A stretch of DNA of 64,000 nucleotides from Streptomyces sp. NBC_00094 (GCF_026343125.1 NZ_JAPEMB010000001.1:6329501-6393500); one strand, 5' to 3'. Shown: positions 8,555 through 17,920, numbered from the stretch's first letter. Notes: generated by a model from the sequence alone, not told the origin. Numbers and translations are program-made.

Positions 8555-9430
8555 TCACGTCAGCAGGAGCCGCCGCCGGCACTCCTCCACGTCGAAGTCC
8601 CCAGGCGGGTACTTCGGGTCCAGCCCCTCCAGGTGTTCGAGCAGCAGTCGGCTGATCGCCCAGTTCCGGTACCACTTGCGGTCCGCCGGGACCAGGTACC
8701 ACGGGGCCTCGGCCGTCGTGCAGCGCTCCAGGGCGACCTCGTACGCCTCCTGGTACGCCGGCCACACGGACCGCTCCTCGATGTCGCCCGGGTTGAACTT
8801 CCAGTGCTTCTCCGGGGTGTCCAGGCGTTCCAGGAGCCGGTTCCGCTGCTCCTCGTACGAGAGGTGCAGGAAGACCTTGACGACCGTCACCCCGTCGTCG
8901 GCGAGGGACTTCTCGAAGTGGTTGATCTGGTCGTAGCGGCGTTCGAGCCGAGCGCGCGGGACCAGGTCGCGGACGCGGGCGATGAGGACGTCCTCGTAGT
9001 GCGAGCGGTCGAAGATGCCGATCTCGCCCGGCTGCGGGAGCGCCTTCGTGATCCGCCAGAGGAAGGGGTGGTTCCGCTCCTCCTGGGTCGGGGCCTTGAA
9101 GGCGCGGATGCGGCAGCCGGACGGGTTGAAGAGGCCGATGACGTGCTTGACCGTGCCGCCCTTGCCGCTGGTGTCCATGCCCTGGAGGACCAGCAGCAGC
9201 CGTCGTCTGTCGCCGGCCGTGCTCGACGCGTACAGCCGTTCGTGGAGGTCCGCCAGTCGGGGCGCGAGGGCGGCTGTGGCGGCCAGGCCGGCCGCCTTGT
9301 CGGCGGGGCCGGCCGGGATCGCCGAGGCGTCGTACGCGGTGAGGTCGATCCGCTCGCCCCCGGGGACGCGCAGGACGTCACGCAGGGGTGCGTCCCGCCG
9401 GCTCTTCTTCCGGTCGTCCTTCGTCGCCAC
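8555..9430 (-). CDS. PPK2-family polyphosphate:nucleotide phosphotransferase
   Basis: A 291-residue cytosolic kinase that transfers phosphate from polyphosphate to nucleoside mono- or diphosphates. It shows the PPK2 Walker A region GMDTSGKGG, the lid-associated GIFDRSHYEDVL, and conserved KWYRNW near the C-terminus. Length fits single-domain PPK2 proteins. The GTG at 9430 (VATKDDRKK) is chosen because upstream in-frame sequence is arginine-rich and unlike the family; GGAAGG lies upstream. It stands alone between convergent and same-strand neighbours. Whether it prefers AMP or ADP cannot be told. Confidence 0.9.
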   Translation of the reverse strand: MATKDDRKKSRRDAPLRDVLRVPGGERIDLTAYDASAIPAGPADKAAGLAATAALAPRLADLHERLYASSTAGDRRRLLLVLQGMDTSGKGGTVKHVIGLFNPSGCRIRAFKAPTQEERNHPFLWRITKALPQPGEIGIFDRSHYEDVLIARVRDLVPRARLERRYDQINHFEKSLADDGVTVVKVFLHLSYEEQRNRLLERLDTPEKHWKFNPGDIEERSVWPAYQEAYEVALERCTTAEAPWYLVPADRKWYRNWAISRLLLEHLEGLDPKYPPGDFDVEECRRRLLLT

Positions 9431-9580
9431 CTGGTGAGCCTTCCGCCGCGCCGCTGGTCCTGCCCCGATCCTGCGACGGAACCTGGTCGCCCGCGACCTC
9501 GGGCCACCCCCGGGGTGGTCGCGCCACGAGCGCTTTGCGCGCGGAGTGCGACCACCCGTCACTCACCCCACCGGGTCAGC

Positions 9581-10948
9581 TCAGCACCACGGACCCGTCA
9601 CCGCGAACGTCGTCCCCGGCGTGTAGCAGTTCACGTACATCGTGGAGCCGTCCGGCGAGAAGGTGACGCCCGCGAACTCGCCCCACTCCGGGGCCTCGGG
9701 CGTCCCGATGTTCTGCGCTCCCCGCGCGACCGGGTACACCTCGCCCCTCCTGCTCACCCCGTAGACGTGCTGCGCCCCGTCGCCGTCCTCGCTGACCATC
9801 AGGCCGCCGCTCGGCGTGAGACAGATGTTGTCCGGTGACTCGCCCGGGAGCTGGATGTTCGTGCTCGGGCCGAAGACGACGACGAGCGTGAGCCGGCGCC
9901 GGTGCGGCTCGTACTTCCAGACCTGCCCGAAGTGGCCGGCGCCCGATCCGTCCTTGAGGCGGGCGAAGGAGGACACGAAGTACACGGCCCGCCCGCCCCA
10001 GTAGCAGCCCTCCAGCTTCTGGGCGTGCGTGATGCCCTTCGGCCCGAAGTCCTGGAGTCTGATGGGGGTCTCGGTCGCCTGCGGATCCGGTACGGGGACC
10101 CACTCGACGCCCTCGAAGCGCGCGCCGGTCTCCTGGACCACGGAGAGGTCGGGCACGCCGGGCACCCGCATGGCCTCCAGGGCGCCGCCCGCGCGCAGCG
10201 AGCCGGTGCCGCCAAGGGGCTTGTGCGGGAGGAAGCGGTAGAAGAGGCCGAAGGGCTGCTGGAAGGCGTCCTCCGTCTCGTACACGATGCCGTTCGACGG
10301 GTCCACGGCGATCGCCTCGTGCTGGAAGCGGCCCATCGCGGTGAGGGGGACGGCCCCGGTGCGGTGCGGGTCGGCGCCGTCGACCTCGAAGATGAAGCCG
10401 TGGTCCTTGGTGTAGCCGTTGGTCCCGGCCCTGTCCTCGGTCTCCTCGCAGGTCAGCCAGGTGTTCCAGGGGGTGTGCCCGCCCGCGCAGTTGACGGCGG
10501 TCCCGGCGATGGCGACGCGCTCGCCGAGGACGTTGTTCCGGCCGTCGAGTTCGAGGGCCGTGCACCCGCCCTTCGCGGCCGGGTCGTACGTCAGACCGGG
10601 GACGGTCGGGACGCCGACGCGCCCGCTGACCCGGTTCTCGTGGTTGCGGACGAGGTGCACGCGCCCGCGACGGCCGGCGAAGGCGCCCATGCCGTCGTGG
10701 TTGCTGGGGACGGGTCCCTCGCCGGAGCGGAGCGGATCGCCCTGCCGGGAGAGGACCTTGTAGCGGAAGCCGGCCGGGAGGTCGAGGAGTCCCGCGGGGT
10801 CGGGAAGGAGGGGGCCGTAGCCGCCCCGGTTCCCGTTCCCGGCGGCCGCCGCGCTGCCGGCGAAGAGCTCGGCGAAGGCGCCGGCGAAGACGATCCCGGA
10901 GACGGACGCGCCGGTGCGGGAGAGGATCTGACGTCGTGTCGCGGACAT
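9581..10948 (-). CDS. PhoX-like (DUF839) secreted phosphatase
   Basis: A 455-residue protein of the PhoX/DUF839 beta-propeller family, calcium- and iron-dependent alkaline phosphatases in characterised members. The N-terminus has a twin-arginine motif (TRRQILSRTG) before a hydrophobic stretch, so it should be exported folded through Tat. Family-typical blocks are visible: VRNHENR, CAGGHTPWNTWLTCEE, and EDGDGAQHVYGV near the end. The ATG at 10948 is chosen because it places the Tat motif near the N-terminus; the ribosome binding site is weak. Upstream DNA has several GTCAC units. The exact substrate is inferred from the family. Confidence 0.87.
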   Translation of the reverse strand: MSATRRQILSRTGASVSGIVFAGAFAELFAGSAAAAGNGNRGGYGPLLPDPAGLLDLPAGFRYKVLSRQGDPLRSGEGPVPSNHDGMGAFAGRRGRVHLVRNHENRVSGRVGVPTVPGLTYDPAAKGGCTALELDGRNNVLGERVAIAGTAVNCAGGHTPWNTWLTCEETEDRAGTNGYTKDHGFIFEVDGADPHRTGAVPLTAMGRFQHEAIAVDPSNGIVYETEDAFQQPFGLFYRFLPHKPLGGTGSLRAGGALEAMRVPGVPDLSVVQETGARFEGVEWVPVPDPQATETPIRLQDFGPKGITHAQKLEGCYWGGRAVYFVSSFARLKDGSGAGHFGQVWKYEPHRRRLTLVVVFGPSTNIQLPGESPDNICLTPSGGLMVSEDGDGAQHVYGVSRRGEVYPVARGAQNIGTPEAPEWGEFAGVTFSPDGSTMYVNCYTPGTTFAVTGPWC

Positions 10949-11113
10949 GAGGCAACCCACTTTTCCTGTTGGCGGACAGGTGTGCGCTGTGCTGTGGCGT
11001 CTGTGGTGACGCGTGCTGTGACGTGTGACCCGCATGTGTGTATCACGCAGTGTGGTGACACGTGAACCATGCGGGCCACAACAGCCTCATGTGGCGGGCG
11101 AACTGACCTGGGG
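10949..11113 (-). promoter_or_regulatory. Intergenic region with repeated GTCAC units before the PhoX-like gene
   Basis: Read on the minus strand this region contains GTTCACGTGTCACC and later GTCACACGTCAC and GTCACC. Streptomyces PhoP boxes are built of direct repeats resembling GTTCACC, so a PhoP site is possible but the match is loose. No clear -10/-35 pair was found. Confidence 0.25.
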
Positions 11114-11539
11114 TCAGGCCAGTTCGGCGGTGAGCGTGATCGTCGTGCCCGTGAGCGCCTGGCTGACGGGGCAGTTCTTCTTCGCGTCCTCGGCGAGCTC
11201 CTGGAACCGGTCCGCGTCCAGGCCGGGGACCTCGCCGCGCACGGTCAGGTGGACGCCGGTGATGCCCTCGCCCGGCTGGAAGGTGACGTCCGCCTTGGTC
11301 TCCAGGCGGGTCGGCGTGTTGCCGGCCTTGGCCAGGATGTTCGAGAAGGCCATCGAGAAGCAGGAGGAGTGCGCGGCGGCGATGAGCTCCTCGGGGCTCG
11401 TCTTCCCGTTCGGCTCCTCGGTCCGGGCCGGCCAGGAGACGTCGTACGAGCCGAGGCCGGACGAGTCGAGGGTGACGACGCCGGAGCCCTTGAGGAGGTC
11501 GCCCTGCCAGACGGTGTGGGCGTGACGCACGGTGGCCAT
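11114..11539 (-). CDS. OsmC/Ohr-family peroxiredoxin
   Basis: A 141-residue thiol peroxidase of the OsmC family that reduces organic hydroperoxides in the cytosol. Both conserved cysteines are present, in SPEELIAAAHSSCFSM and KNCPVSQAL. Length fits the family. The ATG at 11539 follows AAAGGGATC. It starts 34 bases after the end of zapE on the same strand, so it may be co-transcribed with it. Confidence 0.92.
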   Translation of the reverse strand: MATVRHAHTVWQGDLLKGSGVVTLDSSGLGSYDVSWPARTEEPNGKTSPEELIAAAHSSCFSMAFSNILAKAGNTPTRLETKADVTFQPGEGITGVHLTVRGEVPGLDADRFQELAEDAKKNCPVSQALTGTTITLTAELA

Positions 11540-11573
11540 GGTGGATCCCTTTCGATCGGGTATGGCCCCCAAC

Positions 11574-12659
11574 CTACTGCCCGACAAGCCCCTTTGCGTC
11601 GCGCGCGAGCGCGGTGAGCCGGGAGATCGCCCGGAAGTACTTCTTGCGGTAGCCGCCGTTCAGCATCTCGTCGCTGAACAGCCGGTCGAAGGGCATTCCG
11701 GAGGCGAGGACGGGTATCTCGCGGTCGTAGAGGCGGTCCGCGAGGACGACGAGCCGGAGGGCCGTCGACTGGTCGGGGATCGGCTGGACGTCGGTGAGGC
11801 AGACCGCCGTGAGGTCGTCGGTGAGGGCGCCGTACCGGCTCGGGTGCACCTTGGCGAGGTGGTCGAGGAGGTGCGGGAAGTCGTCGAGGGAGGCACCCGG
11901 CGTCGCGTACGCCGTCTCCGTGACGACCTGGTCGGAGTACGGGGCGGGGGCCTCGGGCAGGCCGCGGTGACGGTAGTCCTCGCCGTCGATCCGCAGCGGC
12001 ATGAAGTGGGCGGAGAGGCCCTGGATCTCGCGGAGGAAGTCGGCGGCGGCGAAGCGGCCCTCGCCGAGCTTGCCGGGGAGCGTGTTGGAGGTGGCGGCGA
12101 GCGCCACGCCCGCCTCGACGAGCTTGCCGAGGAGGCTGGAGACGAGGACGGTGTCGCCCGGGTCGTCGAGCTCGAACTCGTCGATGCAGAGGAGACGGTG
12201 CTCGCTGAGCGTCCGCACCGTCTGCTGGAAGCCGAGCGCGCCGACGAGGTTGGTCAGCTCGACGAAGGTGCCGAAAGCTTTCAGCGAGGGTGCGGCGGGG
12301 GTCGCGTGCCACAGGGAGGCCAGCAGGTGGGTCTTGCCGACGCCGTACCCGCCGTCCAGGTAGACCCCGCGCGGCCCGCTCGGGGCGGACGGCTTCTTCG
12401 CGAACCAGCGGCGCTTGCCGGCGCCGGAGGCGTGCGCCCCGCCGAGGCCCTCGGCGAAGAAGCTCAGCGACTTGACGGCGTCCGTCTGGCTGGGCTGGTT
12501 CGGGTCCGGGAGGTACGTGTCGAACCGTACCGAGTCGAAACGGGGTGGCGGCACCATCTCCGCGACGAGACGGTCGGCGGGGACGTGGGGCTCTCGGGAG
12601 CAGAGCGAGAGCGGGGCGGCCTCGGTGGAGGCCGCGTCGGTGAGGGTGCGGGTCGACAC
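11574..12659 (-). CDS. zapE: Cell-division protein ZapE (AFG1-like ATPase)
   Basis: A 361-residue AFG1-type P-loop ATPase. It shows Walker A GGYGVGKTH, Walker B LLCIDEFEL, and a sensor-like ATSNTLPGKLGEG stretch. In proteobacteria ZapE acts on the Z ring; the actinobacterial role is less clear. The GTG at 12659 (VSTRTL) is chosen because upstream frame is unlike the family and only 36 bases separate it from the divergent reductase gene at 12696. The short gap implies overlapping divergent promoters or leaderless transcripts. Confidence 0.88.
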   Translation of the reverse strand: MSTRTLTDAASTEAAPLSLCSREPHVPADRLVAEMVPPPRFDSVRFDTYLPDPNQPSQTDAVKSLSFFAEGLGGAHASGAGKRRWFAKKPSAPSGPRGVYLDGGYGVGKTHLLASLWHATPAAPSLKAFGTFVELTNLVGALGFQQTVRTLSEHRLLCIDEFELDDPGDTVLVSSLLGKLVEAGVALAATSNTLPGKLGEGRFAAADFLREIQGLSAHFMPLRIDGEDYRHRGLPEAPAPYSDQVVTETAYATPGASLDDFPHLLDHLAKVHPSRYGALTDDLTAVCLTDVQPIPDQSTALRLVVLADRLYDREIPVLASGMPFDRLFSDEMLNGGYRKKYFRAISRLTALARDAKGLVGQ

Positions 12660-12695
12660 AGTTCCCCACTGTAAGCGCCATGCCAGACTGCGAGG

Positions 12696-13484
12696 ATGCG
12701 ACGCCTGCTCTCTGTGACGGACATGACAGCCCACGACACCACCGCGGGGGAGGTCCCGGCCGGTGACCGGGAGTGGTCCCTCGACGAGCTGGCCGACGCC
12801 TACGCGTATCCGGTCGGGGACGGTGCGTGGCTGCGGGCCAACATGGTCTCCTCGCTCGACGGGGCGGGGCAGCACGGCGGCCGCTCCCAGCCGCTCTCCT
12901 CCGACACCGACATGCGGATCTTCGGCACTCTGCGCGGGCTCGCCGATGTGGTCGTCGTGGGTGCGGAAACGGTTCGCCTGGAGGGGTACCGCCCGGCCAG
13001 GGCGCGCGAGGCCTTCGCCGCCCGCCGGTCCGCCGCCGGGCAGGGCCCCGCGCCGGTGATCGCCGTGGTCACCGCCTCCCTCGACCTCGACTTCTCGCTG
13101 CCGCTCTTCACCGAGCCGCTGGTGCCGACCCTGATCCTCACGGGGGCCGCCGCGCCCGCCGGGCGGGTGCGGGCGGCCCGGGAGGCGGGCGCCGAGGTGC
13201 TCATCGCCGGTGACGGGGCCGGGGTGGACCCGGCCCGCGCGGTGGCCGTCCTCGCCGAGCGCGGGCTGCGGCGCCAGCTGACCGAGGGCGGTCCCCGGCT
13301 GCTCGGCCAGTTCGTGGCGGCGGGGGTCCTCGACGAGTTGTGTCTGACGCTCTCGCCGACGATGACCGCGGGTGACGCTCAGCGGATCGCCGGAGGTCCC
13401 GCGGTGGCCGTCCCGACACGCTTCGCGGTGGCTTCGGTGCTGGAGCAGGACGGCTTCCTGTTCACCCGCTACCGTCGGATCTGA
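12696..13484 (+). CDS. RibD C-terminal-like pyrimidine reductase family protein
   Basis: A 262-residue protein with the dihydrofolate-reductase-like fold of the RibD reductase domain. Features visible are NMVSSLDGAGQ near residue 50, ADVVVVGAETVR for nucleotide binding, and LTEGGPRLLGQF for the C-terminal binding loop. It may reduce a riboflavin-type pyrimidine, but no rib genes lie nearby, so the real substrate is unknown. The ATG at 12696 is close to the divergent zapE start and has no well-spaced ribosome binding site, so a leaderless mRNA is likely. An ATG at 12723 is an alternative. Confidence 0.85.
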   Translation: MRRLLSVTDMTAHDTTAGEVPAGDREWSLDELADAYAYPVGDGAWLRANMVSSLDGAGQHGGRSQPLSSDTDMRIFGTLRGLADVVVVGAETVRLEGYRPARAREAFAARRSAAGQGPAPVIAVVTASLDLDFSLPLFTEPLVPTLILTGAAAPAGRVRAAREAGAEVLIAGDGAGVDPARAVAVLAERGLRRQLTEGGPRLLGQFVAAGVLDELCLTLSPTMTAGDAQRIAGGPAVAVPTRFAVASVLEQDGFLFTRYRRI

Positions 13485-13589
13485 CAATCGGCGGAATTTG
13501 TCGTTCCGCTTTCCGTCCGCTGGGCACACTTATGTCGCAGACCCCGTGCGGGCACGGGGAAGGATGGTTTCCGCAGAAGGGCTCCTGAG

Positions 13590-14063
13590 GTGTTCACAAG
13601 CGTTCTGATGATCGAGAAGCCCCTGACGTCGGTCGACGTGGAGTTCGTCACCACGCTGCACGGCGAAGAGGGCGTGTCCTTCATCGTCCTTATGCAGCCG
13701 CGTGGTGACCAGGCCGATGTGCTGTTGCGTGCCATCGACGACGTCGCCATGGGCGAACTGAAGGAAGCCGCCCACGAGGGCGAGGAACTGGAGGGCAAGG
13801 CCGCCCGGGTTCCCGCCGAGCAGGCCCTGGAGTACTCGCTCCGGGCCCTGAGAGAGGCCGGCTGCGAAGCCGTCGGCCAGGTCGTCGAGGACCATCCGCT
13901 CACCAAGATGAAGGCGGTGGTCGAGGAGGCGGAGGCGGACGAGGTGATCGTCCTGACCGCTCCGCACTACGTGGAGGAGTTCTTCCACCGGGACTGGGCC
14001 TCCCGCGCCCGCCACAAGGTCGGCGTACCCGTGCTCAAGCTCTTCGCCCACAGCGAGGAGTGA
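13590..14063 (+). CDS. Conserved actinobacterial protein, possibly universal-stress-like
   Basis: A 157-residue soluble protein. The pattern of alternating strands and helices, with DEVIVLTAPHYVEEFFHRDW followed by ARHKVGVPVLKLFAH at the C-terminus, resembles a single universal-stress-type nucleotide-binding domain. Homologues in Streptomyces have sometimes carried an indole-3-glycerol phosphate synthase label, but I see no active-site features of that enzyme. The GTG at 13590 lies 9 bases after GAAGGG; ATG at 13608 is an alternative. It ends at a strong hairpin and lies ahead of murC. Confidence 0.75.
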   Translation: MFTSVLMIEKPLTSVDVEFVTTLHGEEGVSFIVLMQPRGDQADVLLRAIDDVAMGELKEAAHEGEELEGKAARVPAEQALEYSLRALREAGCEAVGQVVEDHPLTKMKAVVEEAEADEVIVLTAPHYVEEFFHRDWASRARHKVGVPVLKLFAHSEE

Positions 14064-14080
14064 GGAACACCTGAGGGTGC

Positions 14081-14116
14081 CCGTGTCCGCGCCCCGTGCA
14101 GGGGGCGCGGACACGG
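14081..14116 (+). terminator. Perfect 15-bp hairpin between the stress-like gene and murC
   Basis: Arms 14081-14095 and 14102-14116 are exact reverse complements with a six-base loop. It starts 18 bases after the stop at 14063, so it very likely ends that transcript and separates it from murC. Confidence 0.72.
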
Positions 14117-14209
14117 TCGGCCCTCCGTGCCCCGGGGCGCCCGGCGCGAGCCACTAGGCTGGGGTTTCCAGTACGAAACACCCAGACGCACCCCCGGGGA
14201 GAGATCCAC

Positions 14210-15601
14210 ATGGCACCCGCCATCCCTGCCGCCATGGAACGGCCGCACTTCATCGGCATCGGCGGTGCCGGAATGTCGGGCATCGCGAAGATCCTCGCCC
14301 AGCGTGGCGCCAAGGTCGCCGGCAGCGACGCCAAGGAGTCCCCGACCGCCGAGGCCCTGCGCGCCCTCGGCGCCACGGTGCACATCGGCCACGCCACCGA
14401 GCACCTCGCCGACGACGCCTCCGCCGTCGTCGTCTCCAGCGCCATCCGCGCCGACAACCCCGAGCTGGCCCGCGCCGCCGAGCTCGGCATCCCGGTCGTC
14501 CACCGCTCCGACGCGCTCGCCTCCCTCATGGACGGCCTGCGCGCGATCGCGGTCGCCGGTACGCACGGCAAGACCACGACCACCTCGATGCTGGCCGTCG
14601 CCCTCACCGAGCTGGGTCTCGACCCCTCGTACGCCATCGGCGGCGACCTCGCGGGCCCCGGCACCAACGCCCGGCACGGCTCCGGGGACGTCTTCGTCGC
14701 CGAGGCCGACGAGAGCGACCGCAGCTTCCAGAAGTACGACCCCGAGGTCGCGATCGTCCTCAACGTCGAGCTGGACCACCACGCGAACTACGCCTCCATG
14801 GACGAGATCTACGAGTCCTTCGAGGCCTTCACCGCCAAGATCCGCCCCGGCGGCACCCTGGTCGTCGGCGAGCACGCCGGCGCCCGCGAGCTGGCCCGCC
14901 GGGTCGCGGACCGCGACGGTCTGAACATCGTCACGGTCGGCGAGTCCGAGGACTCCGACGCCCGCATCCTGAAGATCGCCCCGAACGGCATGAAGAGCGA
15001 GGTCGTCGTCCTCCTCGACGGCGTCGAGCACACCTTCACCGTCTCGGTCCCCGGCCGTCACTACGCCCACAACGCCGCCGCGGCCCTCGCCGCCGGCGCC
15101 CGCGTCGGCATCGACCCGGCCGAGCTGGCCCAGGCCCTCACCGCCTACACCGGCGTCGGCCGCCGCCTCCAGCTCAAGGGCGAGGCCGCGGGCGTCCAGG
15201 TCATCGACTCGTACGCGCACCACCCCACCGAGATGACCGCCGACCTGGAGGCCATGCGGGGTGCCGCCGGAGGCGCGCGCCTGCTCGTCGTCTTCCAGCC
15301 CCACCTGTTCTCGCGCACCCAGGAGCTCGGCAAGGAGATGGGCGACGCGCTGGCCCTCGCCGACGCCTCGGTCGTCCTCGACATCTACCCGGCCCGCGAG
15401 GACCCGATCCCCGGCATCACCAGCGAGCTGATCATCGCCGCCGCGCAGCGGGCCGGAGCCGACGTCACGGCCGTCCACGACAAGGCGACCGTCCCGGACG
15501 TGATCGCGGGAATGGCCAAGCCCGGCGATCTCGTTCTGACCATGGGCGCGGGCGACGTCACGGACCTGGGCCCGCGGATCCTGGACCACCTGTCCAGCTG
15601 A
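14210..15601 (+). CDS. murC: UDP-N-acetylmuramate--L-alanine ligase
   Basis: A 463-residue Mur ligase that adds the first residue of the peptidoglycan stem peptide in the cytosol. It has the N-terminal HFIGIGGAGMSGIA nucleotide loop, the ATP-binding GTHGKTTTTSM, VAEADESDRSF, and YAHHPTEM in the C-terminal domain. Length fits the family. The ATG at 14210 has GGGGAGAG upstream; the frame is open further upstream but reads through a terminator hairpin. It is separate here from the dcw cluster, as in other Streptomyces. msrB follows by 22 bases, probably in the same transcript. Confidence 0.97.
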   Translation: MAPAIPAAMERPHFIGIGGAGMSGIAKILAQRGAKVAGSDAKESPTAEALRALGATVHIGHATEHLADDASAVVVSSAIRADNPELARAAELGIPVVHRSDALASLMDGLRAIAVAGTHGKTTTTSMLAVALTELGLDPSYAIGGDLAGPGTNARHGSGDVFVAEADESDRSFQKYDPEVAIVLNVELDHHANYASMDEIYESFEAFTAKIRPGGTLVVGEHAGARELARRVADRDGLNIVTVGESEDSDARILKIAPNGMKSEVVVLLDGVEHTFTVSVPGRHYAHNAAAALAAGARVGIDPAELAQALTAYTGVGRRLQLKGEAAGVQVIDSYAHHPTEMTADLEAMRGAAGGARLLVVFQPHLFSRTQELGKEMGDALALADASVVLDIYPAREDPIPGITSELIIAAAQRAGADVTAVHDKATVPDVIAGMAKPGDLVLTMGAGDVTDLGPRILDHLSS

Positions 15602-15623
15602 CGAGCTGCTGAGGAGCGAGCAC

Positions 15624-16031
15624 ATGTCGTACGAGGTCGAGAAGCCGGACGAGCAGTGGCGCGCGGAGCTCAGCCCGGCTGAGTACCAGGTGCTGCGCCA
15701 GGCGGGCACCGAGCCGGCGTTCCGCGGGGAGTACACGGACACGAAGACGAAGGGCGTGTACTCCTGCCGGGCCTGCGACGCGGAGCTCTTCACGTCGAAC
15801 GAGAAGTTCGAGTCGCACTGTGGCTGGCCGTCCTTCTTCGACCCGAAGGACAGCTCCGCCGTCGAGCTGATCGAGGACCGCACCCACGGCATGGTCCGCA
15901 CCGAGGTCCGCTGCTCGCGCTGCGGCTCGCACCTGGGCCATGTCTTCGCGGGCGAGGGCTACGCCACTCCGACGGACCAGCGGTACTGCATCAATTCGAT
16001 CTCGCTGCGGCTGGAGCCGGAAGAGGGCTGA
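15624..16031 (+). CDS. msrB: Peptide-methionine (R)-S-oxide reductase
   Basis: A 135-residue enzyme that repairs methionine-R-sulfoxide in proteins. It has both zinc-binding pairs (CRAC, CSRC), HCGWPSF, GSHLGHVF, and the catalytic Cys in QRYCINS near residue 124. The ATG at 15624 follows GAGGAG. It is 22 bases after murC. Confidence 0.96.
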   Translation: MSYEVEKPDEQWRAELSPAEYQVLRQAGTEPAFRGEYTDTKTKGVYSCRACDAELFTSNEKFESHCGWPSFFDPKDSSAVELIEDRTHGMVRTEVRCSRCGSHLGHVFAGEGYATPTDQRYCINSISLRLEPEEG

Positions 16032-16117
16032 CCGCCCGCCCTGGACGAATCGTCAGCCGTCCCCTGTGGTAGGACTGTTCGGCATTGCAAACAGTCGGCA
16101 ACGGGGGGCGGGGAGAC

Positions 16118-17911
16118 GTGGCGGTCACGGTTCCGGACTGGGCGGACACACTTCTCGATCTGATCGGCGTGGCCTGGCCGAACGTCGACGAGGACGCGTA
16201 TCGCGAGATGGCGGACGCGCTCCGGGAGTTCGCGGAGGACCTGGAGGACGACGGGCAGCTCGCGAACAACCACTTCGAGCGGCTGCTGTCGTCCGGTCAG
16301 GGCGAGTCGATGGACGCGCTCAACGAGCACTGGGCGAAGGTCAAGAGCAAACACCTCAAGGACATCTCGGGCGCGGCGCGGACGGTCGCGGGCGGCCTGG
16401 ACACGGCGGCCGGCGCGATCGAGGGCATGAAGCTCGCCGCGCTGGTGCAGCTCGGTTACCTGGCCGCCGAGGCGGGCATCGCGATCTCCCTCATCCCGGT
16501 GACGGGTGGTCTGTCGGCGCTGATCGGCGCGGGGGCGATGCGGGCCACGCAGGAGGTGATCAAGCGGCTGATCAAGGAGTGCGTGGAGGAGGCCGTCGGC
16601 TACATCGTGGCCGCGATGACCGAGCCGGCCGTGGCCGCCCTGGAGGGCATGGCCGCCGACCTCGTGGTCCAGTTGGGCGCCGTGGCGATCGGTCTGCAGG
16701 AGGAGGTCGACCTCGACCGGACCAAGGACGCCGGACAGGAGGGCTTCAAGGAAGGAGTCCAGTCCGGCAAGGAGGCCATGAACCTGGCCTCGGTCGGCGG
16801 GGGAGGTGGCGGCGGTGGCGGCGGTGGGAAGGGCCCCGGCGGCGGCCTGAGGAACCTGCACATCGAGCACCAGGAACACGACCACGCCTCCACCCAGCTC
16901 AACACCGTCAGCGCGGGCATCCACGGCAAGACGGCGGGAAAGCTCACGAAGGCCAAGACGGCGCACGGCCGGGCCCGGGGACGGGACTCCATCGCCGACG
17001 CGATCGACCCGATCGCCGACAAGGCCCTCGAAGCCCTCACCAAGGCCGCGAAGAACATGGGCGACCACGTCGGCCAGACCCTCCCCAAGGCCGTCAAGCG
17101 GATCTCGGTCGACCACAAGAACACCGACGACGCGCTCCGCGACCGCTTCGCCCGCCAGCGCAAGGGCGACCACGACAGCAACGGGAACGGCGGGGGCGGC
17201 GGGAACGGCGGCGGAGGCGGCGGCGGAGGCGGCGGGGGAGGGAACGGGAGCGGGAACGGCGGGAGCAACCGCATGACACCGGCCCCGCCGTGGCACGGCC
17301 GATCCGCAGGCACCATGAACCACCACCGGACGGACCCGCTCGACGTACGCGGCCTCACTCCGGAGCAACAGCGGGCGGCGCTCGTTCAGGAGGCCCGCGA
17401 CCTCGCCGACAAGGCACGTAAGGCCGATCCCAAGAACCCGGACGATCCCAAGCACAAGATCGACATGGCCAAGACGCACTTCCCGCCCGGCACGAACATC
17501 CTCAAGGACGGTGCGTGCTCCGGCAGCATGCTCCACGACGGGGTCGTCACCAGCCATTCCAGCGCCACGAAGGGATCCGGCCAGGACAAACCTGATCTGC
17601 ACCCGGCCGCGCAGGACCTCTACGATCAGGTGAAGGAGCGGCTCGAAGGGCAAGGCGTACACCCTGGTGGGGGACACGGCAAGTGCGCGGAGGCCAACCT
17701 CATCTCGGACCGGCTGCGCCACCTCGACCCCACGGGGACGTCCATCAGCAGCCTCGACCACGTGCGCGAGGCGCTGAAAGACGCACAGATGTACACCGTG
17801 CAGATCGGCCGGGACCGCCAGGGGCTCTTCGACCACAACGAGTACAAACCACCGTGCCGCTCGTGCGAGATCGCCCTCGACATGGCCGGCATCACCGCCT
17901 ACACCGGTTAA
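16118..17911 (+). CDS. WXG100-type polymorphic toxin with a YwqJ-like deaminase domain
   Basis: A 597-residue modular protein. The N-terminal 220 residues are helical and match the WXG100_2/CpnT-N-type export domain, suggesting secretion by an ESX-type system. Two glycine-rich linkers (around residues 226-236 and 360-382) separate a central helical region. The last 150 residues resemble the YwqJ-like deaminase superfamily: HGKCAE with Cys523 and Glu525, and PPCRSC with Cys580 and Cys583 as zinc ligands. Such toxins deaminate nucleic-acid bases in rival cells. The GTG at 16118 follows GGGGGG by nine bases; a TTG at 16085 would add 11 residues. SUKH-type immunity genes follow directly. Confidence 0.85.
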   Translation: MAVTVPDWADTLLDLIGVAWPNVDEDAYREMADALREFAEDLEDDGQLANNHFERLLSSGQGESMDALNEHWAKVKSKHLKDISGAARTVAGGLDTAAGAIEGMKLAALVQLGYLAAEAGIAISLIPVTGGLSALIGAGAMRATQEVIKRLIKECVEEAVGYIVAAMTEPAVAALEGMAADLVVQLGAVAIGLQEEVDLDRTKDAGQEGFKEGVQSGKEAMNLASVGGGGGGGGGGGKGPGGGLRNLHIEHQEHDHASTQLNTVSAGIHGKTAGKLTKAKTAHGRARGRDSIADAIDPIADKALEALTKAAKNMGDHVGQTLPKAVKRISVDHKNTDDALRDRFARQRKGDHDSNGNGGGGGNGGGGGGGGGGGGNGSGNGGSNRMTPAPPWHGRSAGTMNHHRTDPLDVRGLTPEQQRAALVQEARDLADKARKADPKNPDDPKHKIDMAKTHFPPGTNILKDGACSGSMLHDGVVTSHSSATKGSGQDKPDLHPAAQDLYDQVKERLEGQGVHPGGGHGKCAEANLISDRLRHLDPTGTSISSLDHVREALKDAQMYTVQIGRDRQGLFDHNEYKPPCRSCEIALDMAGITAYTG

Positions 17912-17920
17912 GGAGCCTGT

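Noticed and set aside
13967-15901. 644-codon open frame on the minus strand across murC and msrB
   Set aside because: It is an antisense shadow of two clear genes in a G+C-rich genome; its protein is Gly/Val/Asp-repetitive and has no domain.
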